This document shows positions 54,002 through 64,000 of a stretch of DNA of 64,000 nt, in pieces. A program made the translations under genes and the position numbers. The stretch is taken from positions 753,501 through 817,500 of the forward strand of contig NZ_JAATJM010000001.1 in assembly GCF_011927945.1 (NCBI RefSeq), in the 5' to 3' direction. Below the pieces are notes generated by a model. That model saw only the letters and a program-made list of their open reading frames with translations, did not search any database and was not told the DNA's origin. The number at the start of each line of letters is the position of its first letter. Position 1 is the first letter of the stretch. Source of the DNA: Brevundimonas alba. Its GTDB lineage: Bacteria; Pseudomonadota; Alphaproteobacteria; Caulobacterales; Caulobacteraceae.

Positions 54002-57000
54002 CTAGTCCAGCGTGCGTTTGATCTCTTCGACCGTGAAGCACTCGATGTAATCGCCGGCCTTGATGTCCTGGAAGCCCTGGAAATGCATGCCGCATTCCTG
54101 GCCCGACGGAACCTCGTTGACCTCGTCCTTGAAGCGCTTGAGCGTCGTGAGGGTGCCGAGTTCCAGCACCACAACATCGTCGCGGATGATGCGGACCTTG
54201 GCGCCCTTGCGGACCACGCCCTCGGACACCCGGCAGCCGGCGATCTTGCCGGTCTTGGAGATGTCGAAGACCTGCAGCACGGCTGCGTTGCCGAGGAAGG
54301 TTTCGCGCTGCAGCGGCGCCAGCATGCCCGAGAGCACGCCCTTCATGTCGTCGAGCAGGTCGTAGATGATCGAATAGTAGCGGATCTCCACGCCCTCGCG
54401 CTCGGCGAGATCGCGGGCCTGTTTCGAGGCGCGGACGTTGAAGCCGAGGATCGGCGCCCCGGCCGACTTGGCCAGTTGCACGTCGCTCTCGGTGATGCCG
54501 CCGGCGCCCGACATGACGGTGCGCGCGCGGACCTCTTCGTTGCCCATCTTCTCCAGCGAGCCGACGATGGCTTCGGCAGAACCCTGCACATCGGCCTTGA
54601 TGAGCACGGGCAGTTCCGAGACCTTCTTCGACTGCAGCTTCGACATCATGTCGACCAGCGAGACCTGGTTGACGCCGCCGGTGGCCTTCTCGCGCTTCAC
54701 GCGGGCGCGGTACTCGGTCAGCTCGCGGGCGCGGGCCTCGCTCTCGACTACGGCGAACGGCTCGCCGGGGCTCGGCGCCTCGTCCAGGCCGAGGATCTCG
54801 ACCGGAACCGACGGACCGGCTTCGGTCAGCTGTTCGTTGCGCTCGTTCAGCAGGGCGCGGACCTTGCCCCAGGCGGAGCCGGCCACGACGATGTCGCCGC
54901 GCTTCAGGGTGCCGCGCTTGACCAGGACGGTGGCGACCGGGCCGCGGCCCTTGTCCAGCTTGGCCTCGATCACCACGCCTTCCGAGGAGCGTTCCGGGTC
55001 GGCCTTGAGGTCCATGACCTCGGCCTGCAGCAGGATGCCGTCGATCAGACCGCTGAGGTTGGTCCGCTCCTTGGCGGACACCTCGATGATCTGGGTCTCA
55101 CCACCGAGGCTTTCGGCGATGACTTCGTACTGCAGCAGCTCGTTGACGACCTTCTGCGGATTGGCGCCCGGCTTGTCGACCTTGTTGACCGCCACGATGA
55201 TCGGGGCGTTGGCCGCCTTGGCGTGCTGGATGGCCTCGATGGTCTGGGGCATGACGCCGTCGTCGGCGGCCACGACCAGAACCACGATGTCCGTCACATT
55301 GGCGCCGCGGGCGCGCATCGCCGAGAAGGCGGCGTGGCCCGGGGTGTCGAGGAAGGTGACCCGCTGGCCGTCTTCCAGACGCACCTGATAGGCGCCGATG
55401 TGCTGGGTGATGCCGCCGGCCTCGCCCGCCGCCACGTCCGTGGTGCGAAGCGCGTCGAGCAGCGAGGTCTTGCCGTGGTCAACGTGGCCCATGATCGCCA
55501 CCACCGGCGCGCGGGGCGTGACCGCCTCGTCGTCGATGGCGTCGGACAGGAAGCCCGTTTCGATGTCGGATTCCGACACGCGCTTCACGGCCATGCCGAA
55601 CTCGTCGGCGACCAGTTCGGCCGTATCGGTGTCGATGACGTCGTTGATCTTCATCATCAGGCCCTGACGCATCAGGAATTTGATGATGTCGACGCCGCGC
55701 ACGGCCATCCGGTTGGACAGTTCCTGCACGGTGATGACGTCGGGAATGACGACCTCGCGCGGACGGTTCGGCGCGTCGGTCGAGCCGCCCTTGCGCTTTT
55801 CCTTCTCGCGTTCACGCGCCCGGCGGACCGAGGCGAGCGAGCGCATCCGTTCGGCGGCGTCCTCGTCGCCACCGGCCACGGCCTGAATGGTCAGACGGCC
55901 TTCGCGGCGCTTCGGCTCGCCGCGCGTGCGGCTGACGGCCTTGCCCGGACCGGCGTCCGAGAAGCGCTTGTCGCGATCCTCCTCGGCCTTCGAACCCGCG
56001 GGACGGCCGAAGCCGGCGCGGACAGGGCGGGCGACGTCTGGCGTCGCGGGCGGAGCGTTCGGGGCCGGACGGCCGCCGGGGCCGGTGCGCGGACCACCCG
56101 GACGGGCGGCGCCGGGGGCGGGACGCGGATTGAGGGCCGAATAACGGACCGGTTCGGCCGGACGAGCGGCGCCGCCCTGCGGACGGGCCGGAGCCTGCGG
56201 GCGTTCGGCGTAGTTGCGCTCGCCGCCGCCCATGGCGGCTTCGCGGGCCGAACGGCCGCCGAAGGCGGGGCGCTCGGCGGGAGCACGGCCGGGATTGCCC
56301 GGCTTGGGCGCACGTTGGCCGAAATTGACCACCGGGCGAGCCGGCGGAGCCGGACGGGCCGGAGCCGCGGGCGCGGCGGCCTCGGTCGGCGCAGGTGCGG
56401 GGGCCGGCGTCGGGGTCGGTTCGGGAGCCTTGGCCGGCGCAGGGGCCGGTGCGGCGGCTTTCGCGGGCGCCTTGGCCGGAGCGGCGGCGGTCAGCTTGGC
56501 GGCCTCGGCGCGAGCGGCCTCAGCGGCGGCGCGGGCGGCGGCGGCTTCAGCCTGGGCCGCGCTGGCGGCCTTGTCGGCGGCGGCGGCCTGTTCGCGCGCG
56601 GCGGCGTCGCGGCGGGCGCGTTCGGCGGCGGCGGCGGCTTCGCGTTCAGCCTGCTGGCGGGTGGCCAGTTCGATGGCGCGGCGGCGGGCCTCCTGCTCGG
56701 ACGCCGACAGACCGCCGGCTTCACGCGAGGGCGCGGCCGGACGCGGGGCCTGGGCAGCGGGCGCCTCGGTCTTCGGACGTGCGACGTCGAAGCCCTGCGG
56801 GCGCTGATGCCCGGGGACCGCGCCGACGCGGCGCTTGGTCTCGACCACCACGGTCTTGGTGCGGCCGTGGCTGAAGCTCTGGCGCACAGTGCCGGTCGAA
56901 ACCGACCCCGCCTGCCGGGGCTTCAGGCTCAGGGGCGCGCGCGGTCCCGTCTGGGACGGAGTCCCGGTCGGGGTCTGCTGGCCGTCGTTGGTCTTGTCGT

Positions 57001-57013
57001 TCTCGTCAGTCAT
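54002..57013 (-). CDS. infB: translation initiation factor IF-2
   Basis: A 1003-residue GTPase. The first 420 residues are a long Ala/Pro/Arg-rich and Glu/Lys-rich extension with an alanine-rich coiled coil ([20 protein letters not shown] region) and [14 protein letters not shown]. The G domain begins with GHVDHGKTS at about residue 509, followed by DTPGHAAF and NKVDKPGA, then beta-barrels and the C-terminal fMet-tRNA-binding domain with [19 protein letters not shown]. It positions initiator tRNA on the ribosome. It is 79 bases behind the ylxR gene. Normal internal starts for shorter isoforms cannot be excluded. Confidence 0.97.
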   Translation of the reverse strand: MTDENDKTNDGQQTPTGTPSQTGPRAPLSLKPRQAGSVSTGTVRQSFSHGRTKTVVVETKRRVGAVPGHQRPQGFDVARPKTEAPAAQAPRPAAPSREAGGLSASEQEARRRAIELATRQQAEREAAAAAERARRDAAAREQAAAADKAASAAQAEAAAARAAAEAARAEAAKLTAAAPAKAPAKAAAPAPAPAKAPEPTPTPAPAPAPTEAAAPAAPARPAPPARPVVNFGQRAPKPGNPGRAPAERPAFGGRSAREAAMGGGERNYAERPQAPARPQGGAARPAEPVRYSALNPRPAPGAARPGGPRTGPGGRPAPNAPPATPDVARPVRAGFGRPAGSKAEEDRDKRFSDAGPGKAVSRTRGEPKRREGRLTIQAVAGGDEDAAERMRSLASVRRAREREKEKRKGGSTDAPNRPREVVIPDVITVQELSNRMAVRGVDIIKFLMRQGLMMKINDVIDTDTAELVADEFGMAVKRVSESDIETGFLSDAIDDEAVTPRAPVVAIMGHVDHGKTSLLDALRTTDVAAGEAGGITQHIGAYQVRLEDGQRVTFLDTPGHAAFSAMRARGANVTDIVVLVVAADDGVMPQTIEAIQHAKAANAPIIVAVNKVDKPGANPQKVVNELLQYEVIAESLGGETQIIEVSAKERTNLSGLIDGILLQAEVMDLKADPERSSEGVVIEAKLDKGRGPVATVLVKRGTLKRGDIVVAGSAWGKVRALLNERNEQLTEAGPSVPVEILGLDEAPSPGEPFAVVESEARARELTEYRARVKREKATGGVNQVSLVDMMSKLQSKKVSELPVLIKADVQGSAEAIVGSLEKMGNEEVRARTVMSGAGGITESDVQLAKSAGAPILGFNVRASKQARDLAEREGVEIRYYSIIYDLLDDMKGVLSGMLAPLQRETFLGNAAVLQVFDISKTGKIAGCRVSEGVVRKGAKVRIIRDDVVVLELGTLTTLKRFKDEVNEVPSGQECGMHFQGFQDIKAGDYIECFTVEEIKRTLD

Positions 57014-57092
57014 CCGGTCGCTTTACTCGGGACGGCGGGATATCCGCCATCGTCTCGTTCAAACACAAAAAGCCGTGCGTCGCCCCGCTCCC

Positions 57093-57761
57093 TCAGGAAG
57101 CAGAACCCCGCCCGCTCAAATCCTTGTCCGGGTCCTCAGCCGGCCTCGCACCCCACTCCGGGGGCAGAAGCGGTCGAAATCCCGCCAGTCGTTCGACCTC
57201 GAAGGTCCAGCGATCGGCCCGCCCGCCCTCAAGCAGGACGGCGTGTATCGCATTTTCCAGCCCGAGGGCCAAACTCAAATCGTCCGCCGTGAAGGCGCCG
57301 CAGACTTTCGGGGGCGGCGTCATGTGTTTCGCGAGCGAAAGCAGCTTGCCGCGACCGTCGGCGGATCCGTCCGCCGCCTCGATGATCCACGCGGCCTTCC
57401 CCGACCGCACATTGGCCACGGATTTCTCGAAGCCAGAGATAAGAACGCCCTCGCGCCGGGCAAGCCCCAACTGGTCCAGACAGCGCCGGAAAAGCAGGCT
57501 TTCGACCAGATCGGGCAGATCCGCCGCCGGCTTCAGCTGAGCCTTGGCAGCGCGCGAGAACAGGTTCTTCTTCACCGCCGCCTCGACGGAGGCGCGGTCG
57601 GCCGCGACCCACAGGCCACGGCCCGGCAGCTTGCGCGCCAGATCGGGAGCGACCGAGCCGTCCGGAGCGGCGACGAAGCGGATCAGGCGAGACTCGTCCA
57701 TGACCTGGTGCGTCACCAGGTCCCGGCGCTCCCTATCGATCGTCGCTTCGCGCAGACTCAT
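57093..57761 (-). CDS. YlxR (DUF448) RNA-binding protein with L7Ae-like domain
   Basis: A 222-residue protein. The YlxR domain is at the N-terminus (ESRLIRFVAAPDGSVAPDLARKLPGRGLWV), with the GRGxW motif in place of the usual GRGAYLC; an L7Ae/L30e-like domain follows at about residues 95-175 (DQLGLARREGVLISGFEKS, KAAWIIEAADGS). It is the standard gene between nusA and infB and probably binds structured RNA in transcription-translation control. A short acidic and serine-rich tail ends the protein. ATG at 57761; it is 18 bases after nusA. Confidence 0.88.
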   Translation of the reverse strand: MSLREATIDRERRDLVTHQVMDESRLIRFVAAPDGSVAPDLARKLPGRGLWVAADRASVEAAVKKNLFSRAAKAQLKPAADLPDLVESLLFRRCLDQLGLARREGVLISGFEKSVANVRSGKAAWIIEAADGSADGRGKLLSLAKHMTPPPKVCGAFTADDLSLALGLENAIHAVLLEGGRADRWTFEVERLAGFRPLLPPEWGARPAEDPDKDLSGRGSAS

Positions 57762-57779
57762 GGAGGGCCCGGTCTCCCA

Positions 57780-59528
57780 TCACGCGTTTTCGGGCTGATC
57801 GGAGTCCTCGGCGAGGACCTCGTCTTCGTCGCCTTCCGGCGCCGCCGCTTCGTCGCCTTCGCCTTCAGCCGGCGCGAAGACGGCGTCGGCGTCGTATTCG
57901 CCCTCGTCCTCGTATTCCGGTTCCGGCTCGGGCTGCGGCAGTTCCGAGGCGTCGATCCAGCCGGCCGCGACGCGGGCCTGCAGGATCAGCATCTCGGCAT
58001 CTTCCTGCGCCAGGTTGAAGCTCTCGAGCACGCCCGGGACCTTGACCCGTTCGCCGTTCTTGACCTCGTAGCCGCCGCGGATTTCATCGGTGGCCAGATC
58101 GGCCAGGTCCTCGACCGTCTTCACGCCGCCTTCGCCCAGGGCGACGGCGATCTGAAGCGTCACGCCCGGCACGTCCAGCACGCCGTCCTCGACGCCCAGC
58201 TCCTTGCGCTTGGTGTCCAGAATGGCGGCCTGACGGTCCAGCCAGTCGCGGGCGCGGGCCTGCAGTTCTTCCGCCGTCTCCTCGTCGAAGCCCTCGATGT
58301 CCGAGATTTCGTATGGCTCGACGAAGGCCAGATCCTCGACCGTGGCGAAGCCTTCGGTGACCAGCAGCTGGGCGATAACCTCGTCGACGTCAAGCGCTTC
58401 CTGGAACAGGGCGGTGCGCTCGGTGAACTCGCGCTGGCGGCGCTCCGAGTCCTGGGACTCGGTGATGATGTCGATCTGCCAGCCGGTCAGCTGCGAAGCG
58501 AGGCGGACGTTCTGGCCGCGGCGGCCGATGGCCAGCGACAGCTGTTCGTCGGGCACCACCACCTCGACGCGATCGGCTTCTTCATCGAGCACGACCTTGG
58601 ACACTTCGGCCGGCGCCAGGGCGTTGACGATGAAGGTCGGCTCGTCGGGGTTCCACTGGATGATGTCGATCTTCTCGCCCTGCAGTTCGGCGACGACCGC
58701 CTGAACCCGCGAGCCGCGCATGCCGACGCAGGCGCCGACCGGATCGATCGAGGAGTCGTTGGACAGCACGGCCATCTTGGCGCGGGAGCCGGCATCGCGG
58801 GCGGCGGCGCGGATCTCGATCACGCCGTCATAGACCTCGGGCACTTCCTGGGCGAACAGCTTGGCCATGAAGCCGGGGTGCGAGCGCGACAGCATGACCT
58901 GCGGCCCCTTCGCTTCCGGACGCACGTCGTAGATGTAGGTGCGGATGCGGTCGCCGATGTTGAAGATTTCGCGCGGGATGGAGTCGTTGCGGCGCATGAT
59001 GCCCTCGCCCCGGCCCAGATCGACGACGGTGTTGCCGTATTCGACGCGCTTGACGGTGCCGTTGACGATTTCGCCGACGCGGTCCTTGAACTCTTCGTAC
59101 TGGTTGGCGCGCTCGGCGTCGCGAACCTTGCCCATGACGACCTGGCGAGCCATCTGGGTCTGCACCCGGCCGAACTCGAACGGCGGCAGGTTTTCGATAT
59201 ATTCCTTGCCGACGACGGCTTCCGGATCGCGCTTGGAGGCGTCCGTCAGGCGCACCATGGCGCTGTCGTTGAACTCTTCCAGTTCGTCTTCCGGCTGCCA
59301 GTCGTCCTCGACGATGGTGACGTGACGGGTCAGGGCCAGTTCGCCCGACTTGATATCGATCTTGGCGCGGATGTCGTGGTGGGCGCCGTAGCGCGACTTG
59401 GCGCCCTTCTGGATCGCCTCCTCGATCGCCTCGACGACGATCTCCTTGTCGATGTTCTTCTCGCGCGCGACCGCATCGGCGATCTGCAGCAGTTCAAGAC
59501 GGTTCGCGGAAACGCCGGCGACAGCCAT
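57780..59528 (-). CDS. nusA: transcription termination/antitermination protein NusA
   Basis: A 582-residue RNA polymerase-binding factor. The N-terminal domain ([21 protein letters not shown]), S1 domain ([18 protein letters not shown]), and two KH domains ([19 protein letters not shown] and [19 protein letters not shown]) are followed by acidic helix-hairpin repeats (about 345-500) and a long acidic C-terminus ([18 protein letters not shown]), a feature of alphaproteobacterial NusA. It modulates pausing and rRNA antitermination. ATG at 59528, four bases after rimP. Confidence 0.97.
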   Translation of the reverse strand: MAVAGVSANRLELLQIADAVAREKNIDKEIVVEAIEEAIQKGAKSRYGAHHDIRAKIDIKSGELALTRHVTIVEDDWQPEDELEEFNDSAMVRLTDASKRDPEAVVGKEYIENLPPFEFGRVQTQMARQVVMGKVRDAERANQYEEFKDRVGEIVNGTVKRVEYGNTVVDLGRGEGIMRRNDSIPREIFNIGDRIRTYIYDVRPEAKGPQVMLSRSHPGFMAKLFAQEVPEVYDGVIEIRAAARDAGSRAKMAVLSNDSSIDPVGACVGMRGSRVQAVVAELQGEKIDIIQWNPDEPTFIVNALAPAEVSKVVLDEEADRVEVVVPDEQLSLAIGRRGQNVRLASQLTGWQIDIITESQDSERRQREFTERTALFQEALDVDEVIAQLLVTEGFATVEDLAFVEPYEISDIEGFDEETAEELQARARDWLDRQAAILDTKRKELGVEDGVLDVPGVTLQIAVALGEGGVKTVEDLADLATDEIRGGYEVKNGERVKVPGVLESFNLAQEDAEMLILQARVAAGWIDASELPQPEPEPEYEDEGEYDADAVFAPAEGEGDEAAAPEGDEDEVLAEDSDQPENA

Positions 59529-59532
59529 GCTC

Positions 59533-60072
59533 TTAGTCCTCGGTCTCAGTGTTATCGTTACGGGCGGCGCGCTTCTCGGCGCCCGCCTTCATCAGTTCGT
59601 CGGTCAGCACCAGCTTGGCGTCGACCAGCCATTCGAACGGGATCAGGGCGGTGTCTTCCTCCCCGTCCAGATCGATGGCGATGTTCTCGCCGTCGGTTCC
59701 GGCGATCATTCCCTTGAAGCGTTTCCGCCCCTCGATCATGCGATCGGTTTCCAGACGCGCCTCATAGCCCTCGAACAGGTCGAAGTCCGACTGGCGGGTC
59801 AGCGGACGGTCGACGCCGGGCGACGACACCTCCAGCAGATATTCGCCGTTGATCGGATCGGCGGCGTCGAACACCTCCGACACGGCGCGGCTCAGACGGG
59901 CGCATTCCTCGACGGCGATGTCGTGATCGGATGGCCGCTCAGCCATGATCTGCAGTCGCCGGCGCAGGGTGCCGCCCATCAGGCGCACGCGCACGATGTC
60001 GAGGCCCAGGCTCTCCGCCACGGGTTCGATCAGCTCCAGCAGAGCGCGGTCTTCGACGGTCTTGGCCTTCAA
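59533..60072 (-). CDS. rimP: ribosome maturation factor RimP
   Basis: A 179-residue 30S maturation factor from a TTG start at 60072; residues from [19 protein letters not shown] onward match RimP, with [30 protein letters not shown] and [12 protein letters not shown]. An ATG at 60108 would add [12 protein letters not shown], but these codons encode a terminator-like hairpin and its T-run, so I favour the TTG although its ribosome-binding site is weak. It heads the rimP-nusA-ylxR-infB operon. Confidence in the protein is high, in the start moderate. Confidence 0.93.
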   Translation of the reverse strand: MKAKTVEDRALLELIEPVAESLGLDIVRVRLMGGTLRRRLQIMAERPSDHDIAVEECARLSRAVSEVFDAADPINGEYLLEVSSPGVDRPLTRQSDFDLFEGYEARLETDRMIEGRKRFKGMIAGTDGENIAIDLDGEEDTALIPFEWLVDAKLVLTDELMKAGAEKRAARNDNTETED

Positions 60073-60082
60073 GGTCGGGTCC

Positions 60083-60121
60083 GGAATAAAACAAAAGCGG
60101 CGGGCCATCCGGCCGCCGCTT
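60083..60121 (-). terminator. terminator-like attenuator hairpin in the rimP leader
   Basis: On the minus strand AAGCGGCGG, a 9-base loop containing an ATG, and CCGCCGCTT form a perfect 9-base stem followed directly by TTGTTTTATT. It lies between the promoter at 60163-60191 and the preferred rimP start. Its position at the head of the operon suggests transcription attenuation of rimP-nusA-infB. Confidence 0.6.
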
Positions 60122-60162
60122 CAATCGGCGCCGTCGGACGCCGGTCTAACGATGTGAGGCGG

Positions 60163-60191
60163 CATATAGACCCGCGAAACCGGTTTGTCAG
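60163..60191 (-). promoter_or_regulatory. promoter of the rimP-nusA-infB operon
   Basis: On the minus strand CTGACA (60191-60186) and TATATG (60168-60163) are separated by exactly 17 bases. Transcription would begin near 60156, giving a leader of about 84 bases to the TTG start of rimP. No other good promoter is apparent in the 137-base gap to the divergent phosphatase gene. Confidence 0.6.
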
Positions 60192-60258
60192 CCCCTGACG
60201 TCGCGGGGACCTCCGGACGCATTGCCAAGACTCTCGCACCCCGCCAGAACAGTTCGCG

Positions 60259-60747
60259 ATGAAAGTGTACTGGATTGGTCTCGATACGCCCGGTCGTCTC
60301 GGCGTCTCGCGCAAGCCCGACGGCGGCGAAGCGCTGGATGGGCAGATCGCGAAACTGGCCCACGGCATGGTCGACCACGTCGTCAGCCTGCTGGAGCCCG
60401 AGGAGGCGGCGAAGTTCGGACTCGCCGACGAAGCCGCGGTCTGCGAACGGCACGGGGTCGGCTTCTACAACTTCCCCATCACCGACCACGGTCTGCCCGC
60501 CAATGTCGAACACTACCGCCGCGTGGCCCACGCCATGGACCGGCGGTTGCGTGCCGGTCAGGCGCTGGTCGTCCACTGCCACGCCGGCCTCGGCCGGGCT
60601 CCGTCGCTGGCCATCAGCGCCCTGATCGCCGGGGGCACGAACGTCGACGAGGCGATCCTGCGCGTCGGCCGCGCCCGTGGACGCCCGGTGCCGGAGACAG
60701 ACGAGCAGTACGAATTCCTCAAGGCCTTGGCGGCGGGCGAGGTCTAG
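60259..60747 (+). CDS. dual-specificity/protein-tyrosine phosphatase-like protein
   Basis: A 162-residue protein with the cysteine phosphatase active site HCHAGLGRAPS: Cys107 and Arg113 fit C-x5-R. The general acid may be the Asp in NFPITDHGLP. The small size and the loop resemble CDKN3-like and archaeal/bacterial dual-specificity phosphatases. The N-terminus MKVYWIGLDTPGRLGVSRKP is unusual for the family. Its substrate is unknown; it could act on phosphoproteins or small phosphoesters. It converges with trmB. Confidence 0.78.
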   Translation: MKVYWIGLDTPGRLGVSRKPDGGEALDGQIAKLAHGMVDHVVSLLEPEEAAKFGLADEAAVCERHGVGFYNFPITDHGLPANVEHYRRVAHAMDRRLRAGQALVVHCHAGLGRAPSLAISALIAGGTNVDEAILRVGRARGRPVPETDEQYEFLKALAAGEV

Positions 60748-60754
60748 GCCCGAT

Positions 60755-61462
60755 CTAGACCCTTACGAAGTCGAGGAAGATCGGCGCGGTGTCGCCCAGC
60801 TTCTTCTCTTCATAGCGGGTGACCACGTGATCGGCCGGCGCCCCGCGCCAGTCGTCGGCGCGATCCGCGGTCCACTCCAGCCCGGGCGTGCGCTCGAACC
60901 GCTCCAGCGCCCAGTCGGCATAGTCCTTCCAGTCGGTGACGAACCGCAGTCGGCCCCCCGGCTTCAGCAGGCGCACGATCTCTGCGGCGAATTCGTCCTG
61001 CACCAGCCGCCGCTTGTTGTGCCGCGCCTTGTGCCAGGGATCGGGGAACAGGATCATTACCCGGTCCAGCGACCCGTCGGGCAGGGCCGCCATCACGTCG
61101 CGGGCGTCGTCGCCGTGCAGGCGGACGTTCTTCAGCCCACGCTCGTCGACGTGACGCAGGGCCGAGCCGACGCCGTTCAGAAACGGCTCGCAGCCGATCA
61201 TCAGCGTCTCCGGATGGCGGCTCGCCTGTTCGGCCAGATGCTCGCCGCCGCCGAAACCGATCTCGAGCCAGACAGCCTTGGCTTCCGGCATCATCGCCTG
61301 CGGATCGATCGGCCCGGCCGCCGGATCGGGCACGGCGATGGCCGGCAGAAGGGTGTCGAACAGCGCCGCCTGCCGCGGCTTCAGCGCCCGCGACTTGATG
61401 CGGCCGAACGAGCGGAGGGGGCCCCGGGTCTGGGGCGAGGGAGCGTCGGGGTCGGAAGACAT
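60755..61462 (-). CDS. trmB: tRNA (guanine-N7-)-methyltransferase
   Basis: A 235-residue methyltransferase making m7G46 in tRNA. It has WLEIGFGGGEHLAEQA (SAM loop), NVRLHGDDARDVM, the family marker LFPDPWHKARHNKRRLVQ and FVTDWKDYADWALE with the late TRYEEKKLG. The segment order and length are typical. ATG at 61462. It is separated from metK by a small plus-strand gene. Confidence 0.95.
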   Translation of the reverse strand: MSSDPDAPSPQTRGPLRSFGRIKSRALKPRQAALFDTLLPAIAVPDPAAGPIDPQAMMPEAKAVWLEIGFGGGEHLAEQASRHPETLMIGCEPFLNGVGSALRHVDERGLKNVRLHGDDARDVMAALPDGSLDRVMILFPDPWHKARHNKRRLVQDEFAAEIVRLLKPGGRLRFVTDWKDYADWALERFERTPGLEWTADRADDWRGAPADHVVTRYEEKKLGDTAPIFLDFVRV

Positions 61463-61550
61463 GGGCGCCTTATAGGCGGTCGGGCGCGAGGCGCGAGTCC
61501 TTCACAACGGCTCCGCTGGCCCCATGTGATCCAGAGCACGGGAGCGCGTC

Positions 61551-61789
61551 ATGACGGACATCATCGGCTGGGCCGCGGGCCTCGGTCTCGTCGGACTGGT
61601 GATATGGGCGACGGTCGCCGTGGCCGGCGGTCGCGGACGGCTGGCCTCGAAGCGCAAGGGCGGCGGCGTGCAGATGATGGCGGCCCTGCTGCTCGGCTTC
61701 GGCGCCGCGCTCGATCCGCCGCAGCGGCACGTGGCGGAGGCGAAGGATGAAACGCCGAAGGGCTCGCCCGAGAGCGGCGAGCCCGACGA

Positions 61790-61793
<4 letters not shown>
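61551..61793 (+). CDS. small hypothetical membrane protein
   Basis: An 80-residue protein with a hydrophobic helix at about residues 4-26 ([23 protein letters not shown]), a basic middle ([12 protein letters not shown]), a second weak hydrophobic stretch ([13 protein letters not shown]) and an acidic Pro-rich tail. No family recognised. The TAG stop shares a CTAG with the metK stop on the other strand. Confidence 0.58.
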
Positions 61794-62992
<1,199 letters not shown>

Positions 62993-63027
62993 GGCGGACT
63001 CCTGGGGCGCGGGAACGGCCGCCAGAG

Positions 63028-63047
63028 ATATAAAGATATGTTTATAT
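63028..63047 (-). promoter_or_regulatory. operator-like inverted repeat within the metK promoter
   Basis: ATATAAA-N6-TTTATAT is a perfect inverted repeat with 7-base arms. It lies between a -35 TTGAAC (63053-63048) and a -10 TATCTC or TATATC (ending at 63025-63027), so a bound repressor would cover the promoter. Known methionine-cycle regulators in alphaproteobacteria include ArsR-type SAM/SAH sensors with AT-rich palindromic sites, a plausible but unproven match. Confidence 0.5.
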
Positions 63048-63049
63048 GT

Positions 63050-63538
63050 TCAAGGCGCAGAGCGTTCTTGAGCGCTCGATCGCCAGATCGCGAGCCGGCT
63101 CGCGGCCGGTTCTCCGGCCAGCCAGCGCTCGCCCACGCCCGCCAGCAGGCTGAGATCCAGCGCCAGCACAAGCCCCAGATGCGCTGAGATTTGGGGACGG
63201 CCCCGGAGATGCGGAACGAAGGGCAGTGCGACGTAAATCAACACGCCGAGCACCATGACCGCCGCCGCCGCGAACGGCCACCAGCGCGATCCCTTCATCG
63301 CCATGAAGACGAATGCAGCGAGCAGGGCGCTCTCCACCAGGGTGTCGTAGACCGGCACATAGGCGACCTCGAACCGCGTCAGCGGGAACGGAATGACGCC
63401 AGCGACCGCGAGCAGCTGCGCGGCAAGCCAGACCAGCACCACGGCGGCGCCGAACCGCTCGGGATGACCGCCCCTGAACCATGCGATCAGCAGGGTCAGC
63501 AACGTCGCTACGAGGGCGGCTGTCTGGAACGGGGTCAT
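63050..63538 (-). CDS. hypothetical membrane protein upstream of metK
   Basis: A 162-residue protein with four hydrophobic helices (about 5-20, 30-48, 65-80 and 88-108) and an amphipathic C-terminal part with GEPAASRLAIWRSSA. No family recognised. Its stop lies on the metK -35 element, so the two genes do not share a leader. ATG at 63538. Confidence 0.68.
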   Translation of the reverse strand: MTPFQTAALVATLLTLLIAWFRGGHPERFGAAVVLVWLAAQLLAVAGVIPFPLTRFEVAYVPVYDTLVESALLAAFVFMAMKGSRWWPFAAAAVMVLGVLIYVALPFVPHLRGRPQISAHLGLVLALDLSLLAGVGERWLAGEPAASRLAIWRSSAQERSAP

Positions 63539-63609
63539 GTCAGGATCTCCGCGCTGCCGCGCCTCCGCCGGGTTCGAGAGGACCGACCCGGCGCAGCCTG
63601 TAAGGCTGG

Positions 63610-64000
63610 CTACAGGTCGGGATTGATCGCCAGATCGATCTCGCTGGCCTGTCCGGTGTAGGCGACCATCAGATCGGCGACCGCCTTGATCATCACGGCC
63701 ACCAGCACGACCGCCAACAACAGAATCAGGACGCGATAGATTCCGCCGCGGGGCGGAGGGCGGTAGCCGAAGCGCCGCTCTGCATACTGCTCTGCGCTCC
63801 CACCTGCGCCATCACCCAGCCCGCGCTCAGCACCTGCTGCAGCAGCTCCCTCGGGCTCGCCTCCCGCGCGTCGTCCGCCAGTCCCCGCATCAGATGGCTG
63901 CGCACCGGATCGTTCGCGCCCAGCGGGCTGAACGCGTCCAGCGCGGCTTCGAGATCCTCCCACGTCCAGTGGGGAAGCGGCGTACTCGTCAATGCCATGG
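63610..64000 (-). CDS. probable frameshifted membrane protein at the window edge
   Basis: Two overlapping minus-strand frames give one sensible protein if joined. The first, from ATG at 63998, reads ALTSTPLPHWTWEDLEAALDA and continues through ASPRELLQQVLSAGWVMAQVG to about 63790; its remaining codons look random. The second, without its own start, carries AERRFGYRPPPRGGIYRV, one hydrophobic helix (LILLLAVVLVAVMIKAVADL) and ends EIDLAINPDL at 63610. A one-base indel near 63785-63800 would fuse them into a protein of about 130 residues. Whether it is a real lesion, a sequencing error or overlapping genes is unclear; upstream sequence is outside the window. Confidence 0.4.
   Translation of the reverse strand, partial: HGIDEYAASPLDVGGSRSRAGRVQPAGRERSGAQPSDAGTGGRRAGGEPEGAAAAGAERGLGDGAGGSAEQYAERRFGYRPPPRGGIYRVLILLLAVVLVAVMIKAVADLMVAYTGQASEIDLAINPDL

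Noticed and set aside
53768..57292. Plus-strand open frame of over 1100 codons opposite infB
   Set aside because: Antisense shadow of IF-2; Gly/Arg-rich runs are complements of the Ala/Pro-rich IF-2 extension, not a repeat protein.
60109..60258. tRNA-fMet (metY) gene upstream of rimP as in enteric bacteria
   Set aside because: No cloverleaf can be formed in the gap on either strand.
62993..63049. SAM riboswitch upstream of metK
   Set aside because: Only 57 bases lie between the genes and the likely leader is about 25 bases, too short for any known SAM riboswitch; a protein operator is more likely.

Overview
The window is high-GC, tightly packed alphaproteobacterial chromosome, most likely from Caulobacteraceae and closest in feel to Brevundimonas or Caulobacter. 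This rests on the gene neighbourhoods (ChvI-ChvG-HprK-EIIA(Man)-HPr, SCO/RegB/RegA, rimP-nusA-ylxR-infB with rbfA-truB-rpsO-pnp), on the short frequently overlapping genes and on GC-rich codon use. The species assignment is inference; no rRNA is present.

Layout. 1-2.4 kb: acyl-CoA metabolism (CaiB-type CoA-transferase, glutaryl-CoA dehydrogenase, hotdog thioesterase). 2.5-5 kb: def, a small membrane protein, fmt and truA. 5-10.2 kb: a flotillin-like protein, an entericidin-like lipopeptide, a ThDP enzyme, a lipoprotein and a zinc alcohol dehydrogenase. 10.3-13.3 kb: polA. 13.3-17.5 kb: an acquired-looking restriction-modification island with an HKD/PLD-fold nuclease facing a 965-residue fusion of two amino-methyltransferase modules; the two stop codons share one CTAG. 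Its right edge appears to truncate a resident gene. 17.8-18.5 kb: a gene-poor stretch with palindromic repeats.

18.5-26.4 kb: a flavoprotein, a zinc-ribbon protein, a large unknown protein, then the ChvI/ChvG two-component system followed by HPr kinase, EIIA(Man) and HPr, which probably form one regulatory module linking envelope stress and carbon/nitrogen state. 26.6-32.2 kb: tRNA-Ala(CGC), YggT, 3-hydroxyacyl-CoA dehydrogenase, membrane proteins, hisS and a possible small RNA gene. 32.3-44.2 kb: M13 peptidase, CPA2 antiporter, TetR regulator, Rieske oxygenase, secreted alpha/beta hydrolase, a bifunctional penicillin-binding protein, a YgjP-like metallopeptidase and a PHB depolymerase. 44.3-47.6 kb: a SCO/RegB/RegA redox cluster.

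47.7-60.1 kb (minus strand): the translation and RNA superoperon in the order rimP, nusA, ylxR, infB, three exported or membrane proteins, rbfA, truB, rpsO, pnp. The rimP leader has a clear promoter and a terminator-like hairpin that overlaps the first possible start codon. 60.2-64 kb: a phosphatase-like protein, trmB, metK with a repressor-type palindrome inside its promoter, and membrane proteins at the edge.

The most unusual items are the HKD nuclease/dual methyltransferase island, the rimP attenuator-like leader, the metK operator, the related 15-bp palindromes at 31.7 and 38.5 kb, and two MITE-like elements of parallel architecture.
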